NCBI GenBank assembly: GCA_964059195.1
Contig: CAXKWD010000008.1
Span: 48,526,502-48,590,501 of the forward strand
Reading direction: 5' to 3'
DNA length: 64,000 nt
DNA from: Ectobius pallidus
Lineage: Eukaryota; Arthropoda; Insecta; Blattodea; Ectobiidae
The stretch's first letter is position 1, and each line of letters opens with the position of its first letter. Position numbers and translations under genes: made by a program. This document shows positions 20,515 through 30,370 of the stretch, one piece after another. The notes beneath the pieces are model-generated. The model was not told the DNA's origin. It did not search any database and saw nothing but the letters and a program-made list of their open reading frames with translations.

Positions 20515-21424
20515 TATAGTCCAATAGTCTGCTCAGCTCATGACGGTTGGTATGTTCCAATGCAGTAAAGGTCAGTTACAACCTATATTTATTCATTCTA
20601 CAAAGTATTAATTTATAATTATAGTAAGTTGTCATTACACAGTTTAATTTTTGTGTTAATAGGGTTGAAAATGGCATAATATATGCCAAAATGCATCCCC
20701 GTAACGACGACCTAAGAAGAAACTAGTGTCTAGGACAATAATTGATTTAATTGAACACCAGAACTTCACCAGAAGTGACTTTTATTCAATGAAAGTGTTA
20801 TTTCATGATTTTATTCTGAGCTTACATGTACACATTCCATGAAGAGATTTTTTACAACGGATGTCTGAACTTTCAGCATATTATTGTGGACTTGTGATTT
20901 ATCACATTTTTTCACTGGTTTTATACCACTAATTTTGTATATATATGTAACTTATAAGTTATTTTATCAATTACATTTCTGTGCATTAACTTTTAAGTTT
21001 TAATCAACTTTGTATGTGTAGGCCTTCATCTAGTAACAATTTAAATGTTAAATATTTCTGCAAGTCAGTGTACAGACTTTTAAGTGAACTTGGTTTATAT
21101 TACACTCTGTCGGCAATCATATATACATATGGCCTAATACTAGGCTTAATTAATTTTAATAGCTGATACTCTTGTTAATTCCTAGACTTCTTAGGTTGAT
21201 CTTAAATATTTTACATTAACGGGGGTACAAGGTGGAACTGTTCATACTTTAACTGTTTTATTTGGAACATTTAGGTACTCCTTCTAGCTCTCTCTACATA
21301 GTCGCGCTCTGATTGAGAAATTTGTCATAGCATGGTACCAATTTTCCTTTACCCTCTTCATAGAAACTTGCCGCCAGCATGTTGAGAAGGGTCTAAATGC
21401 CATTTTAAAGTGTTTTGAAATTCT

Positions 21425-21646
21425 TCATTGGTGTGGAAGCCAGATCTTGGGTTTGTTCGGGAAATTTGTGTGCATCCATTTTTTGAATTGTTCTTTTGTT
21501 TCTGGATTGTTGTAATAAATCCATGTTGCATCCCCTGTCACGATGGATTTCAAAAACTCGTTCCTGTGCCAAGTGACTTTCATCTTTTTCGGCAACTGAA
21601 GAAAGATCTGGGAGGACAGCGCTTCCACACCAGCGAAGAACTTCAA
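21425..21646 (-). pseudogene. mariner transposase fragment
   Basis: Minus-strand frame with FLKSIVTGDATWIYYNNPETK, matching the first catalytic block of mariner transposases, usually VTGDETW; the Asp is kept and Glu is Ala here. An overlapping frame adds neighbouring residues, so frameshifts are present. The rest of the catalytic triad is missing. Confidence 0.85.
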
Positions 21647-21899
21647 AACACTTCAAAATCCCATGAAGACCCTGGCGGCAAGCTTCTATGAAGAGGGTAA
21701 TAGAAAGTTGATACTACCCTATGACAAATTTCTCAATCAGAGTGCGACTATGTAGAGAAGTAGCTAGAAAGTTTACCTAAATGTTCCAAATAAAACAGTT
21801 TTGATTTTCACTGTGGTTTTCATTTTATGCCCCATTGGAGGTTGAAAATAATAGCCCTCGTATTACAATTTGTTTATTAATTACAATTTCCACCTATGC

Positions 21900-22194
21900 T
21901 CAGCTACTAACTTGGCGAGCTTTGTGAAGGTCAGAAGTTAGTTCTAAGCATGTTTCAAATAGTTTATTTTGGTCTATAGTGTCTTCATTAACTGTGTGTT
22001 CCTTATGTTTATAAATTTCAAATTGTTCAAGTGTGTTTAGCTTTGTCTTTTTCCATGCTTATGTAGCATTTCCATGGTTTTATTAATTGTATTTAAAGCA
22101 TGTATATTATTTATGAGATGTTTGGCGAACGCAGATTTGTTTCTATTATATTTAAAGTCACTGACATGTTCAGTGTATCTTTGTTTAAAAGACC
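21900..22194 (-). pseudogene. Penelope-like GIY-YIG C-terminus remnant (PLE-6)
   Basis: Minus strand: SFKQRYTEHVSDFKYNRNKSAF AKHL, then after one frameshift LNTLEQFEIYKHKEHTVNED. This parallels the PLE-2 nuclease (KFKLRYHEHVMDYKSKNRKSAYAKHL) but is clearly a different, older family member. Only this part is left. Confidence 0.75.
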
Positions 22195-22446
22195 TGCTCG
22201 TTAGTAGCTCTTCTGCTCACGCAATGAACACTTCACCATAAACAAGTCTAAATATAACTGTAAGTACAAATCTGCTTTTACTTTTATTACTACGCAAAAT
22301 ACATACAACGTAACATAAAATATTATATGGACTTTATTTAATTTCACATAACCCTAAAAAACAATAACCATAGAAACTCAACATATTAATTCAAAACATA
22401 TTCCACTTAATAGTCTACCACAATTTTTTTTCTAAATTTAGTGTTT

Positions 22447-22492
22447 GGGACTGAAGATGATGCAAAACCAGGCATCGAAATGCATCTCCATG
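22447..22492 (+). ncRNA. hammerhead-like motif (candidate)
   Basis: CTGAAGA (22451-22457), a stem GATGC/GCATC, then GAAATGCATC. The CUGANGA...GAAA arrangement resembles a hammerhead ribozyme core of the type reported in Penelope-like elements. One extra U sits between CUGAAGA and the stem, so activity is uncertain. Confidence 0.4.
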
Positions 22493-22570
22493 TAAAATAC
22501 ATTGATATTGTGTAATGACTGCTGACAGAAGAATCCTAGAAAATCCACACTATGAATCTACATATATACT

Positions 22571-22830
22571 GTACCATTGTGTTATCAACTCATAAAAAAC
22601 AGTGTGCACATAGTTAAGATAAATGAAAAAAACATTTTTATTAATGAGAATTATAATGGAAGAATAGACTCTTGTACTTTTTTTAACTATTGACGATACC
22701 GTACCATTGTGTTATCAACTCATAAAAAACAGTGTACACATAGTTAAGATAAATGAAAAAAACATTTTTATTAATGAGAATGTTAACGGAAGAATAGACT
22801 CTTTTACATTTTTTAACTATTGGCGATAAT
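22571..22830. repeat. 130-bp tandem duplication with a partial third copy
   Basis: Units begin GTACCATTGTGTTATCAACT at 22571 and 22701. A degenerate partial unit follows near 22843-22920. Confidence 0.85.
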
Positions 22831-23284
22831 TTTAATATTATAAAAAACAGTGTACATATTATATTCTTGTACATTTTTAACCATTGGCAATACACCTGAA
22901 TAATTTTAATATTGTGACTGTTGGTAGAAGAATACTTTTGTACATAGATTTTAACCTGACGTTTCTTCTTCAACATATGCTTAATAGATTTTATTGTGTA
23001 TTTATTATAATAAAATAAAATAAACAGGTACAAAAAACTGTCTAGAAATTCTCCGTCAGCACCCTATTATTGCAATATCAATATAAAATACTAGTGCTTG
23101 AAGGTGGAAAATAATTCATAATTAAAAACGTATTATCAGCACTAGAGGAACAAAATGAAATTTATCAATGTTCTGTAAGCATTTTGCTTAACACTGTGGT
23201 ATGTAGGATTCCTTTTTACTTTGAGTTTATCATTACATTTCCTGCTTTAAAATAAGTGAAAACAAAGTGATTTATTTATTGTAG

Positions 23285-23438
23285 GGGAAAGAATGTGCTG
23301 AATCAGAAGTCTGAGCTGCAGCGAGCCCTTGAGAAACACAAAGAACACCAGATGAAGAAAGAAGTTGAACAGCAAAAGCAGGAGAGTAAATCTGCATTGG
23401 AGAGGGTAATAGAAGAACGTGCCAAAAGGCTGGAAACT
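23285..23438 (+). CDS. FAM107: FAM107-family protein, central exon (FAM107 coiled-coil domain)
   Basis: Acceptor ATTGTAG ends at 23284; donor GTAAGC begins at 23439. The exon completes the split Val codon and reads GKNVLNQKSELQRALEKHK, then a charged coiled coil, ending IEERAKRLET (phase 0). It aligns with the core of vertebrate FAM107A/B (..[24 protein letters not shown]..), the basic helical region linked to actin and nuclear localisation in the family. It is the best conserved exon, with no stops or frameshifts although surrounded by tens of kilobases of TEs, which supports selection. Confidence 0.88.
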
Positions 23439-23500
23439 GTAAGCTCACCATATTTTGAAGATTTATCACTAGGGATAGGAATATATCAGTGATTTCAAAC

Positions 23501-23611
23501 TTAAAAAATAATATAATACAAACAATAATACTTATTTACAATAGTGGATAAAACAATCCCCTATTTACTATTGTAAATAAGTATTATTGTTTGTATTATA
23601 TTATTTTTTAA
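23501..23611. mobile_element. palindromic MITE bounded by TTAA
   Basis: Perfect 45-bp inverted arms (23501-23545 and 23567-23611) with a 21-bp loop. TTAA occurs at both edges, as for piggyBac-type MITEs, but TTAA is also part of the palindrome. Confidence 0.6.
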
Positions 23612-24043
23612 TAAAATCATAGTGGAAAGAATAGAACCATAAATAATTTTCAATTGAATATGATTTCAAACTGAAAAAGCAATACTTTAAAATAGGATAG
23701 CGTAAATTTAATGAATTTTATCCACCTTATACCCTCAAAAAACTTATGTAACTTATACCATCCAACTAATGTTTTGGGATTGCTTCGAAAAAATTTTACT
23801 ATATTTGGGAAAATAACACATTGCGACCCACCCGAGCCCCCCACCACTACTCTCTAAACCTAGCGGCGGCATTAGAACTACTAGGAGAGTAGCGACGGTG
23901 GCGACATCTAGTAAGGAAATGGTGAAAGAGAAAAATAATTTATTTCTCCTTTATTCTCTTCTTCTCTTCCTTTCCCGTCTCTTTCCTCTCTTCCTCTCAC
24001 CTCCTCTTCACCCTACCTACCTATTCGAGACCTATTCCTAACA

Positions 24044-24116
24044 GTAAATTTTGGATCGAACGCATGACCCTTAGCATCGTAGCCAAGAGACTTATCCGTT
24101 ACGCCACGAAGGACAG
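24044..24116 (-). other. tRNA-Arg-like sequence (SINE head or pseudo-tRNA)
   Basis: Minus strand reads GTGGCGTAACGGATAAG (A box) and GCGTTCGATCC (B box) with a CTACGAT loop, like tRNA-Arg(ACG). Stems are imperfect, so a functional tRNA is unlikely. Confidence 0.45.
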
Positions 24117-24324
24117 TTGAGCACTGAAGGAAGTTCCGGTATATTTTAGTTATCTAATTTAGTTGACGCTAGCGAGTGTTAACGCAAGAATCGGGTTTTA
24201 TAATTTTGAGATTGTTTGTTTGTTATGAAAAGAGTAGTGTTGGTGCAAGGGAATTTTTCTGCATCAATTAACACGGCGTTTTTTAAAATTGGGAAATATT
24301 ATGTAAATTTCGATTTTTTATATA

Positions 24325-25557
24325 TCTAATATATAAAGTCGAATGTGTGTTTGTGGGTATGTTTGTTCCTTATACAAATCTACATTTCTTTACCAATTTA
24401 CACGGAATTTTGCACACATACCCAGTTAAGCCCGGGAAGTATAGCGGTCAACATTAAAATTCAAACAAAATACTCCTTCCCTTGAAAATTATATAATTTC
24501 TGAGAATTTTATACTGAAAAAATGAATTGCTGTTTAGTTCACATGGCAACAGTGAATTGTTTACTATGATTACATAGGGCCTTGGCAAGTATATAGCCTA
24601 ATGCTGGACTTTAACGAATTATGATTCAAATCTACATTTCTTTACCAATTTACACGGAATTTTGCACACATACCCAGTTAAGCCCGGGAAGTATAGCGGT
24701 CAACATTAAAATTCAAACAAAATACTCCTTCCCTTGAAAATTATATAATTTCTGAGAATTTTATACTGAAAAAATGAATTGCTGTTTAGTTCACATGGCA
24801 ACAGTGAATTGTTTACTATGATTACATAGGGCCTTGGCAAGTATATAGCCTAATGCTGGACTTTAACGAATTATGATTCCATCGATGTAATATATTGGCG
24901 AAAATAATTACTGAAAATGAAATCCACGAAAATAAAGCACAGTGTGATGTAGTCACGTAACTTTCTCTACCCTCGACATAAGAAATATTTACTCACTTCA
25001 CATTTTGATGTAGAATAAGAGGGACAACTTAAGTGTGTGAGTATGCTATATCAAAAGTCTGTAAATAATCCTTTCCGCTGATAAGTTATCCATACCTGTA
25101 GGCTTTGTATTAGTTGAGAAATAGGGATGTTTATCATAGGCCCTAAGCATTGGATGGAACATTTTGAGTCCTATGCTCGCAGTATATTATGTCCCGGGTT
25201 CTAGGGGAGGAAAGTATGAAAGTGATACTGCATTTCTCTTTTATTTCAGCTCCGAAACGATTGTATAGTAACATGAGAATGAGAAATAAAATTTTCCATC
25301 AAGTCAGTACAATCTTATGTAATTTGTGTTTCTTCTTATTTCAACCCCTCCCAAGCATGATGTGTAGAAGCAACGGAATGCAGCATTCCACATCCTCTAT
25401 GAGCCATAAAAAGCTATATCCAGCGTTTTCTGATGGAATAGTTTGAGAGTGATAAATATTTTTCTTCATTTCAAGTTCTACATACATAAAGTCCTTCATA
25501 AGTTAATTTCAAATTAAAAAATACAAAGCCCGGGCGATGCCGGGCCTTTTCAGCTAG
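24325..25557. mobile_element. non-autonomous Helitron, copy 1
   Basis: Starts TCTAATATATAAAGTCGAAT, ends with hairpin GCCCGG-GCGATG-CCGGGC, a short spacer and CTAG (25554-25557). The preceding base is A (24324). TC start, 3' hairpin and CTAG end are Helitron hallmarks. It contains a 252-bp internal tandem duplication. No Rep/helicase. Confidence 0.85.
24375..24878. repeat. 252-bp tandem duplication in Helitron copy 1
   Basis: Units start CAAATCTACATTTC at 24375 and 24627 and are virtually identical. Copy 2 has only one unit. Confidence 0.9.
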
Positions 25558-26559
25558 TCTAATATATAAAGTCGAATGTGTGTTTGTGGGTATGTTTGTT
25601 CCTTATACAAATCTACATTTCTTTACCAATTTACACGGAATTTTGCACACATACCCAGTTAAGTCCGGAAAGTATAGCGGTCAACATTAAAATTGAAACA
25701 AATCAGTCCTTCCCTTGAAAATTATATAATTTCTGTGAATATTCTACTGAAAAAAAGAATGTTGTTCAGTTCACATGGCAGCAGTGAATTGTTTACTGTG
25801 ATTACATAGGGCCTTGGCAACTATATAGCCTAATGCTGGACTTTAACGATTTATGATTCCATCGATGTAATATATTGGCGAAAATAATTACTGAAAATGA
25901 AATCCACGAAAATAAAGCACAGTGTGATGTAGTCACATAACTTTCTCTACCCTCGACATAAGAAATATTTACTCACTTTACATTTTGATGTAGAATAAGA
26001 GGTCGTATTACAGGGACAACTTAAGTGTGTGAGTATGCTATATCAGAAGTCTGTAAATAATCCTTTCCGCTGATACGTTATCCATAGGCTTTGTATTAGT
26101 TGAGATTTATCATAGGCCCTAAGCATGGGATGGCACATTTTGAGTCCTATGCTCGCAGTTTATTATGACCCGGGTTTTAGGGGAGGAAAGTATGAAAGTG
26201 ATACTGCATTTCTCTTTTATTTCAGCCCCTAAACGGTTGTAAGATGAGAATGAGAAATAAAATTTTCCGTCAAGCCAAATACAATTTTATGAAATTTATG
26301 TTTCTTCTTATTTCAACCCCACCCAGGCATGATGTGTAGAAGCAACGGAATGCAGCATTCGACATCCTCTATGAGCCATAAAAAGCTATATCTAGCGTTT
26401 TCTGATGGAATAGTTTGAGTGTGATAAATCTTTTTCTTCATTTCAAGTTCTACATACATATTATATAAGGACCTAGAGTTTCAAAATCGAAAGTCCTCCA
26501 TAAATGAATTTCAAATTAAAAAATACAAAGCCCGGGCGACGCCGGGCCTTTTCAGCTAG
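25558..26559. mobile_element. non-autonomous Helitron, copy 2, joined head-to-tail to copy 1
   Basis: Begins TCTAATATATAAAGTCGAAT directly after the CTAG of copy 1 with no spacer, ends GCCCGGGCGACGCCGGGC + TTTTCAG + CTAG (26556-26559), followed by T. The A at 24324 and T at 26560 are the expected A|T target. It diverges from copy 1 by scattered substitutions and small indels. Confidence 0.85.
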
Positions 26560-27529
26560 TATATATATAATTATGAAATATCCTGTTGGCATGAAATATT
26601 AGGGGAGATGTTTGGTACAAGGGAATTTTTTTAATTGTTCGACATTTTCTATAATTTGTGATATTTTATTTTGTTTTTTATAATCGTTTTTAAAAATTGT
26701 GAAATATTATGCATGGTGCAAGGCAATCATTAGAGTAAGCTGCGGCTTAACACAGGAAACTGCATTACCGGCGCTTAGTAGCGGTCGGCAAGAGCAATAG
26801 CGGGGTAGATGCGCGCGGGACGATGCGCGGTAGGCGGAGGGGAAGCCTGCCTGGCGGAGAAGGCGACCGGGCCGATGGAAAGGGGAGCCGGGTGGGTCGC
26901 AAAGTGTTATCTTGCCCTATATTTTTGCACACGTTTTTTATTTTCTATCTTATTGTAGCTAGACTTCTAAAAATATGCGTTAAAAGGTTAAAACATATTA
27001 TAGATAGCTAAAACATTGAAATTAGAAGTTTTTGACATTTTACATATTACATTAAATTGGATTCACAAGTAGCATTTGTTCAAAAATGTACAACATTAAT
27101 TTAAACTTACCAATAAAATATTAAAATTCAGTCTTATGTATTTGTCATGTATAATAAAACTTTTTTATTTAAAAAAACCCATGCAAAATGGAACAGTCAT
27201 AGAATAAAACAACATATAAAGCTAGATTTTACCTATTACCTGTAATTATAGCAGTCTTTTGTTTATGTATAAAAATATAGAGGAAATTTCCTATTTGTAT
27301 CAAATAGGCATCGTAATTTCAATATGTAGGTACTATTCAACCATAAGTCCAATATTAAATGTAACACTTGTATGCTGATTCTATTCAGCCAAACGTAAAT
27401 TAATGTTCATTAATGCTTGCTAGTGTATTATGCTTTTCATCCAGATAAAAATATAATATGCTGTGTATGTTATTAAGTGCTTTTTTCCGCTGCAATCCCA
27501 ATATGCTGTAGAAGTGAAGTGAGAAGTGA

Positions 27530-27570
27530 TGATGCAGTTCGGCAAAACAGATTTGCCATCTTCAGATCCT
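27530..27570 (-). ncRNA. hammerhead-like motif, PLE-2 left arm (candidate)
   Basis: Minus strand: CTGAAGA, stem GGCAAA/TTTGCC, then GAACTGCATC. This copy has GAAC where the right arm has GAAA, so a core base is changed. Confidence 0.4.
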
Positions 27571-27745
27571 AAGTAAAATAAATATGAAACAATAAGAGGA
27601 AAAATAATTGTGAATTTGAGATGTTATAATTATGTAAAATATATGTCCAACAAGAAAAATTACTAACTTTGAGTTTGTGGATCGAAACTACACCGTTACA
27701 GTGTCTATTGTGTACTGAACCTTTGATCCTTAGAATGAAGTTAAT

Positions 27746-28165
27746 TTATACCGGTTGAGTGTGTTCTGAAATCAGTTCGAATAGAGGGTTGTAATCTAGA
27801 GTGTCTTCATTTATAATTTTATGTTTATTTCTATATATTTCCAAGGATTCTAGTGTATTGAGTTTAGGTCCTTTATCTTGTTTATGTATAATTTCTAATG
27901 TATTTTCTATTGTGTTGAGTGAATGTGTTTTGTCTAAAAGATGTTTGGCATATGCTGATTTTCGGTTTTTAGATTTATAGTCCATTACGTGTTCATGATA
28001 TCTTAGCTTGAATTTCCATCCTGTCTGCCCTATATATACATTGTCACAGTTATTGCATTTTAGTTTATATACCCCATTCTCGTTAAATTTATCTATGTTG
28101 TTGTTAGCAGGATTATATAGTTTGTTTTTTATTTTATTATTGGTTTTATATGCTACTTTAATATC
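27746..28165 (-). pseudogene. PLE-2 GIY-YIG endonuclease (left arm)
   Basis: Minus-strand coding for the nuclease: NGVYKLKCNNCDNVYIGQTG, then MDYKSKNRKSAYAKHLLDKT and LESLEIYRNKHKI, ending at a stop after EHTQPV. Motifs GVYKL, CNNC, YIGQTG and the H/E positions are those of Penelope-type GIY-YIG. It is separated from the RT frame by a stop/frameshift near 28165. Its inverted twin is 29850-30146. Confidence 0.8.
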
Positions 28166-28706
28166 ATTTTATTTAAATATTTTTGTAATTTGATATACTT
28201 TTTTGTCAGTGTAGTTAAAAGTGACATATTTTTTCCCTTTATGTTTATCTTCATTAATTGGAGTTAGGTAACTAATTCTATTTTTTTGTGCAAGCTTATT
28301 CTTTTTTTGTTTTTTCAGTAGCTGTAAAATTGTTTTCTTTTTGTAACCATTATTGGTAGCAATTTGTAGGATTGTATTAAGTTCATTATTGTATTGTCGT
28401 TTATTCATCGGTATATTAAGCAACCTATGGATCATGTTATTAAATGCTGCCATTTTTTGGCTATGGGGATGGTTTGAGCTCTTGTTAATTATTGTATCAG
28501 TGAATGTCGATTTTCTATGTATGCCGAAACTAAGTGTGTTATTTTTTCTTGTTATACTTAGATCCAAATAATTTAAGGTTTTGTTTTGTTCAATTTCATG
28601 TGTGAAACTTAACTTGTTATTAAGGTTATTAAAATCTTCAACAATTTCGTTGGTTTTTGATTCTTTACATATTATAAAAATGTCGTCTACAAATCTGTGG
28701 TATGTA

Positions 28707-29383
28707 CGAGGGGTATTCCGAAAGTAAGTTTCGTCAATGTATGGCAGGAGCGGCGTGTTCACCAGGGGAACCAAACAAACGCCAGACGAATCCCCACCCG
28801 TGGCTGGTTCCACGACGGAAGTGGCATCAGCGGAGGAGGCATGACGCAGGCACACTGCGCCGTAGAAGAGCGAGTCGCAGCAGACTGCCGTGCCCGCGGG
28901 TATTAGTGTACCGCTCACAATGGCACGAGAGATTTGGCACCACTGCCATGTACCGCTATCTCCCCTCTTTCAAACGAGCCATTGCTGCAGCCGCTGAACC
29001 TTTTATTGTCCGAGATAGAGCTGTTTGAAATTGATCTCCCGATTTCCGTCCCCGCACAGTGCGGCCTCCACGAACCCATCTCGCACAAACCTTATGGAAC
29101 ATCAATTTGTCACTCAAAATGGTCTGTATGGAACCTTTAGTAATGTCAGGAAGCTGAGGTGGAGCAGGCTGTGCGCCAATTCCTTGCATCGCAGGGCACC
29201 GAGTTTTACCACAGTGGGTTCTTCAAACTGATCGCACGCTACGACAAATGTCTCAATGTCGCTGGCGACTATGTCGAAAAATAGTGCACGGTGTATAGTT
29301 CATGCTGCCATGCTGTATTGCTTTTGGGTCAATAAAGTATCCGTGTGACAAACTGACGAAACTTACTTTCGGAATACCCCTCG
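28707..29383 (+). mobile_element. mariner element, internally deleted (677 bp)
   Basis: TA (28705-28706 and 29384-29385) flanks perfect TIRs CGAGGGGTATTCCGAAAGTA (about 28 bp, continuing AGTTTCGT). Higher GC than the surroundings. It carries the transposase C-terminus on the + strand. Excision restores the PLE-2 RT frame across the catalytic RFVDD motif. Confidence 0.9.
29153..29287 (+). pseudogene. mariner transposase C-terminal fragment
   Basis: The + frame reads VEQAVRQFLASQGTEFYHSG then FFKLIARYDKCLNV and ends YVEK-stop. FY..GI..L..RW.KC....G.Y is the usual mariner C-terminal signature. The catalytic core is missing. Confidence 0.8.
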
Positions 29384-29849
29384 TAGTTATATCATGTTTA
29401 CTAATGAGATTTTGTATATGCTTTTCTTCTATATTTTGTAAAAATATTTCTGCGAATATTCCAGAGAGTGGTGAACCCATTGCTACACCATCTTTTTGCA
29501 AATATATCTTTTGATTAAATTTGAAGTAATTTTGTTGTAGTATTGTTCTAGTTAATTTTATAATTTGTTCAATGACTAAGGGGTTTTCTTTATTTTTCCG
29601 GAGGTTATTTTCTATAATTTGTATTGTTTGTTGAATTGGAATGTTAAGAGTATAAGTTTTTTATATCAAGTGATATAAGTATTTCTTTATTTTTAGGTTT
29701 TATATCTTTTATTTTGTTAGTTAGGTCCAGCGAGTTTTTTATTACAAATTTGTTTTTTAGATTTAATTTTTCTTTCAGTGTTTTTGCTAAATATTTTGAA
29801 ATCTTGTATGTAGGTGAGGTTGTGAAATTTACTACTGGTCGTATCGGTA

Positions 29850-30146
29850 GATGTATATATAGGGCAGACAGGACGGAAATTCAAGCTAAGATATCATGAA
29901 CATATAATGGACTATAAATCTAAAAACCGAAAATCAGCATATGCCAAACATCTTTTAGACAAAACACATTCACTCAACACAATAGAAAATACATTAGAAA
30001 TTATACATAAACAAGATAAAGGACCTAAACTAAATACACTAGAATCCTTGGAAATATATAGAAATAAACATAAAATTATAAATGAAGACACTATAGATTA
30101 CAACCCTCTATTCAAACTGATTTCAGAACACACTCAACCGGTATAA
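29850..30146 (+). pseudogene. PLE-2 right-arm GIY-YIG fragment
   Basis: The + strand encodes VYIGQTGRKFKLRYHEHIMD and LESLEIYRNKHKI to the same stop as the left arm. It differs by only a few residues (for example TLDYNPLFE versus TIDYNPLFK). It is 5'-truncated inside the nuclease, where the arm joins the RT N-terminal region. Confidence 0.85.
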
Positions 30147-30319
30147 ATTAACTTCATTCTAAGGATCAAAGGTTCAGTACACAATAGACACTGTAACGGT
30201 GTAGTTTCGATCCACAAACTCAAAGTTAGTAATTTTTCTTGTTGGACATATATTTTACATAATTATAACATCTCAAATTCACAATTATTTTTCCTCTTAT
30301 TGTTTCATATTTATTTTAC

Positions 30320-30370
30320 TTAGGATCTGAAGATGGCAAATCTGTTTTGCCGAAATGCATCATCACTTCT
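30320..30370 (+). ncRNA. hammerhead-like motif, PLE-2 right arm (candidate)
   Basis: CTGAAGA (30327-30333), stem GGCAAA/TTTGCC with a TCTG-type loop, GAAATGCATC (30352-30361). A short outer helix GAT/ATC can form. One extra U before stem II departs from the canonical core. Confidence 0.45.

Larger units (their letters stand above)
18549..21250. mobile_element. PLE-4: Penelope-like element architecture, interrupted by an ORF1-only LINE
   Basis: AACTGTTTTATT (12 bp) flanks it at 18537-18548 and 21251-21262. A 46-bp extension (18549-18594) lies at the left. Inverted arms start AAAGATGAACAGTTCC (from 18595) and end with its inverse near 21250; they match for about 230 bp (to about 18830 and from about 21030). 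No clear Penelope protein was found in the core, so the class is inferred from architecture. Confidence 0.6.
18476..21860 (-). mobile_element. mariner element, split by PLE-4
   Basis: TA (18474-18475 and 21861-21862) flanks ends CAAGGGCTATT... and ...AATAGCCCTCG; TIRs continue through TCAACCTCCGATAGGGCATA with few mismatches. Net length without PLE-4 is about 0.67 kb, so it is internally deleted. Sub-terminal arms 21263-21370 and 21680-21800 are also inverted copies. A mariner transposase fragment lies on the minus strand. Confidence 0.85.
3608..23284 (+). other. FAM107 intron 1 (19.7 kb), filled with nested transposons
   Basis: Bounded by donor GTAAGT (3608) and acceptor TTTATTTATTGTAG (ending 23284). 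Phase 2 at the left matches one completing base at the right exon start (GT|G = Val). Most of it is the elements listed separately. Confidence 0.8.
23807..26917. mobile_element. 3.1-kb TIR element of unclear class, host to two Helitrons
   Basis: Ends GGGAAAATAACACATTGCGA and, inverted, GGGCAAGATAACACTTTGCG, continuing ACCCACCC. TATATTT (23800-23806 and 26918-26924) or, with one more base, CTATATTT is duplicated. A 7- or 8-bp duplication with GGG ends does not match one superfamily clearly. Own sequence is about 0.9 kb once the Helitrons are removed. No transposase. Confidence 0.65.
28166..29850 (-). pseudogene. PLE-2 reverse transcriptase, split by a mariner
   Basis: Reading on the minus strand from about 29850: PVVNFTTSPTYKISKYLAKT (with a small frame change), ISLDIKNLYSNIPIQQT, QKDGVAMGSPLSGIFAEIFL, then after the mariner insert TYHRFVDDIFIICKES (catalytic VDD) and LNYLDLSITRKNN, FGIHRKSTFTDTIIN, down to IHRLLNIPMNKRQYN. 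These are Penelope-group RT motifs in order. The N-terminus is lost at the arm junction. One frameshift lies near 29660 and a break lies near 28165. Confidence 0.85.

Noticed and set aside
24044..24116. Functional tRNA-Arg gene
   Set aside because: Irregular anticodon loop and stems, and it lies within a transposon.
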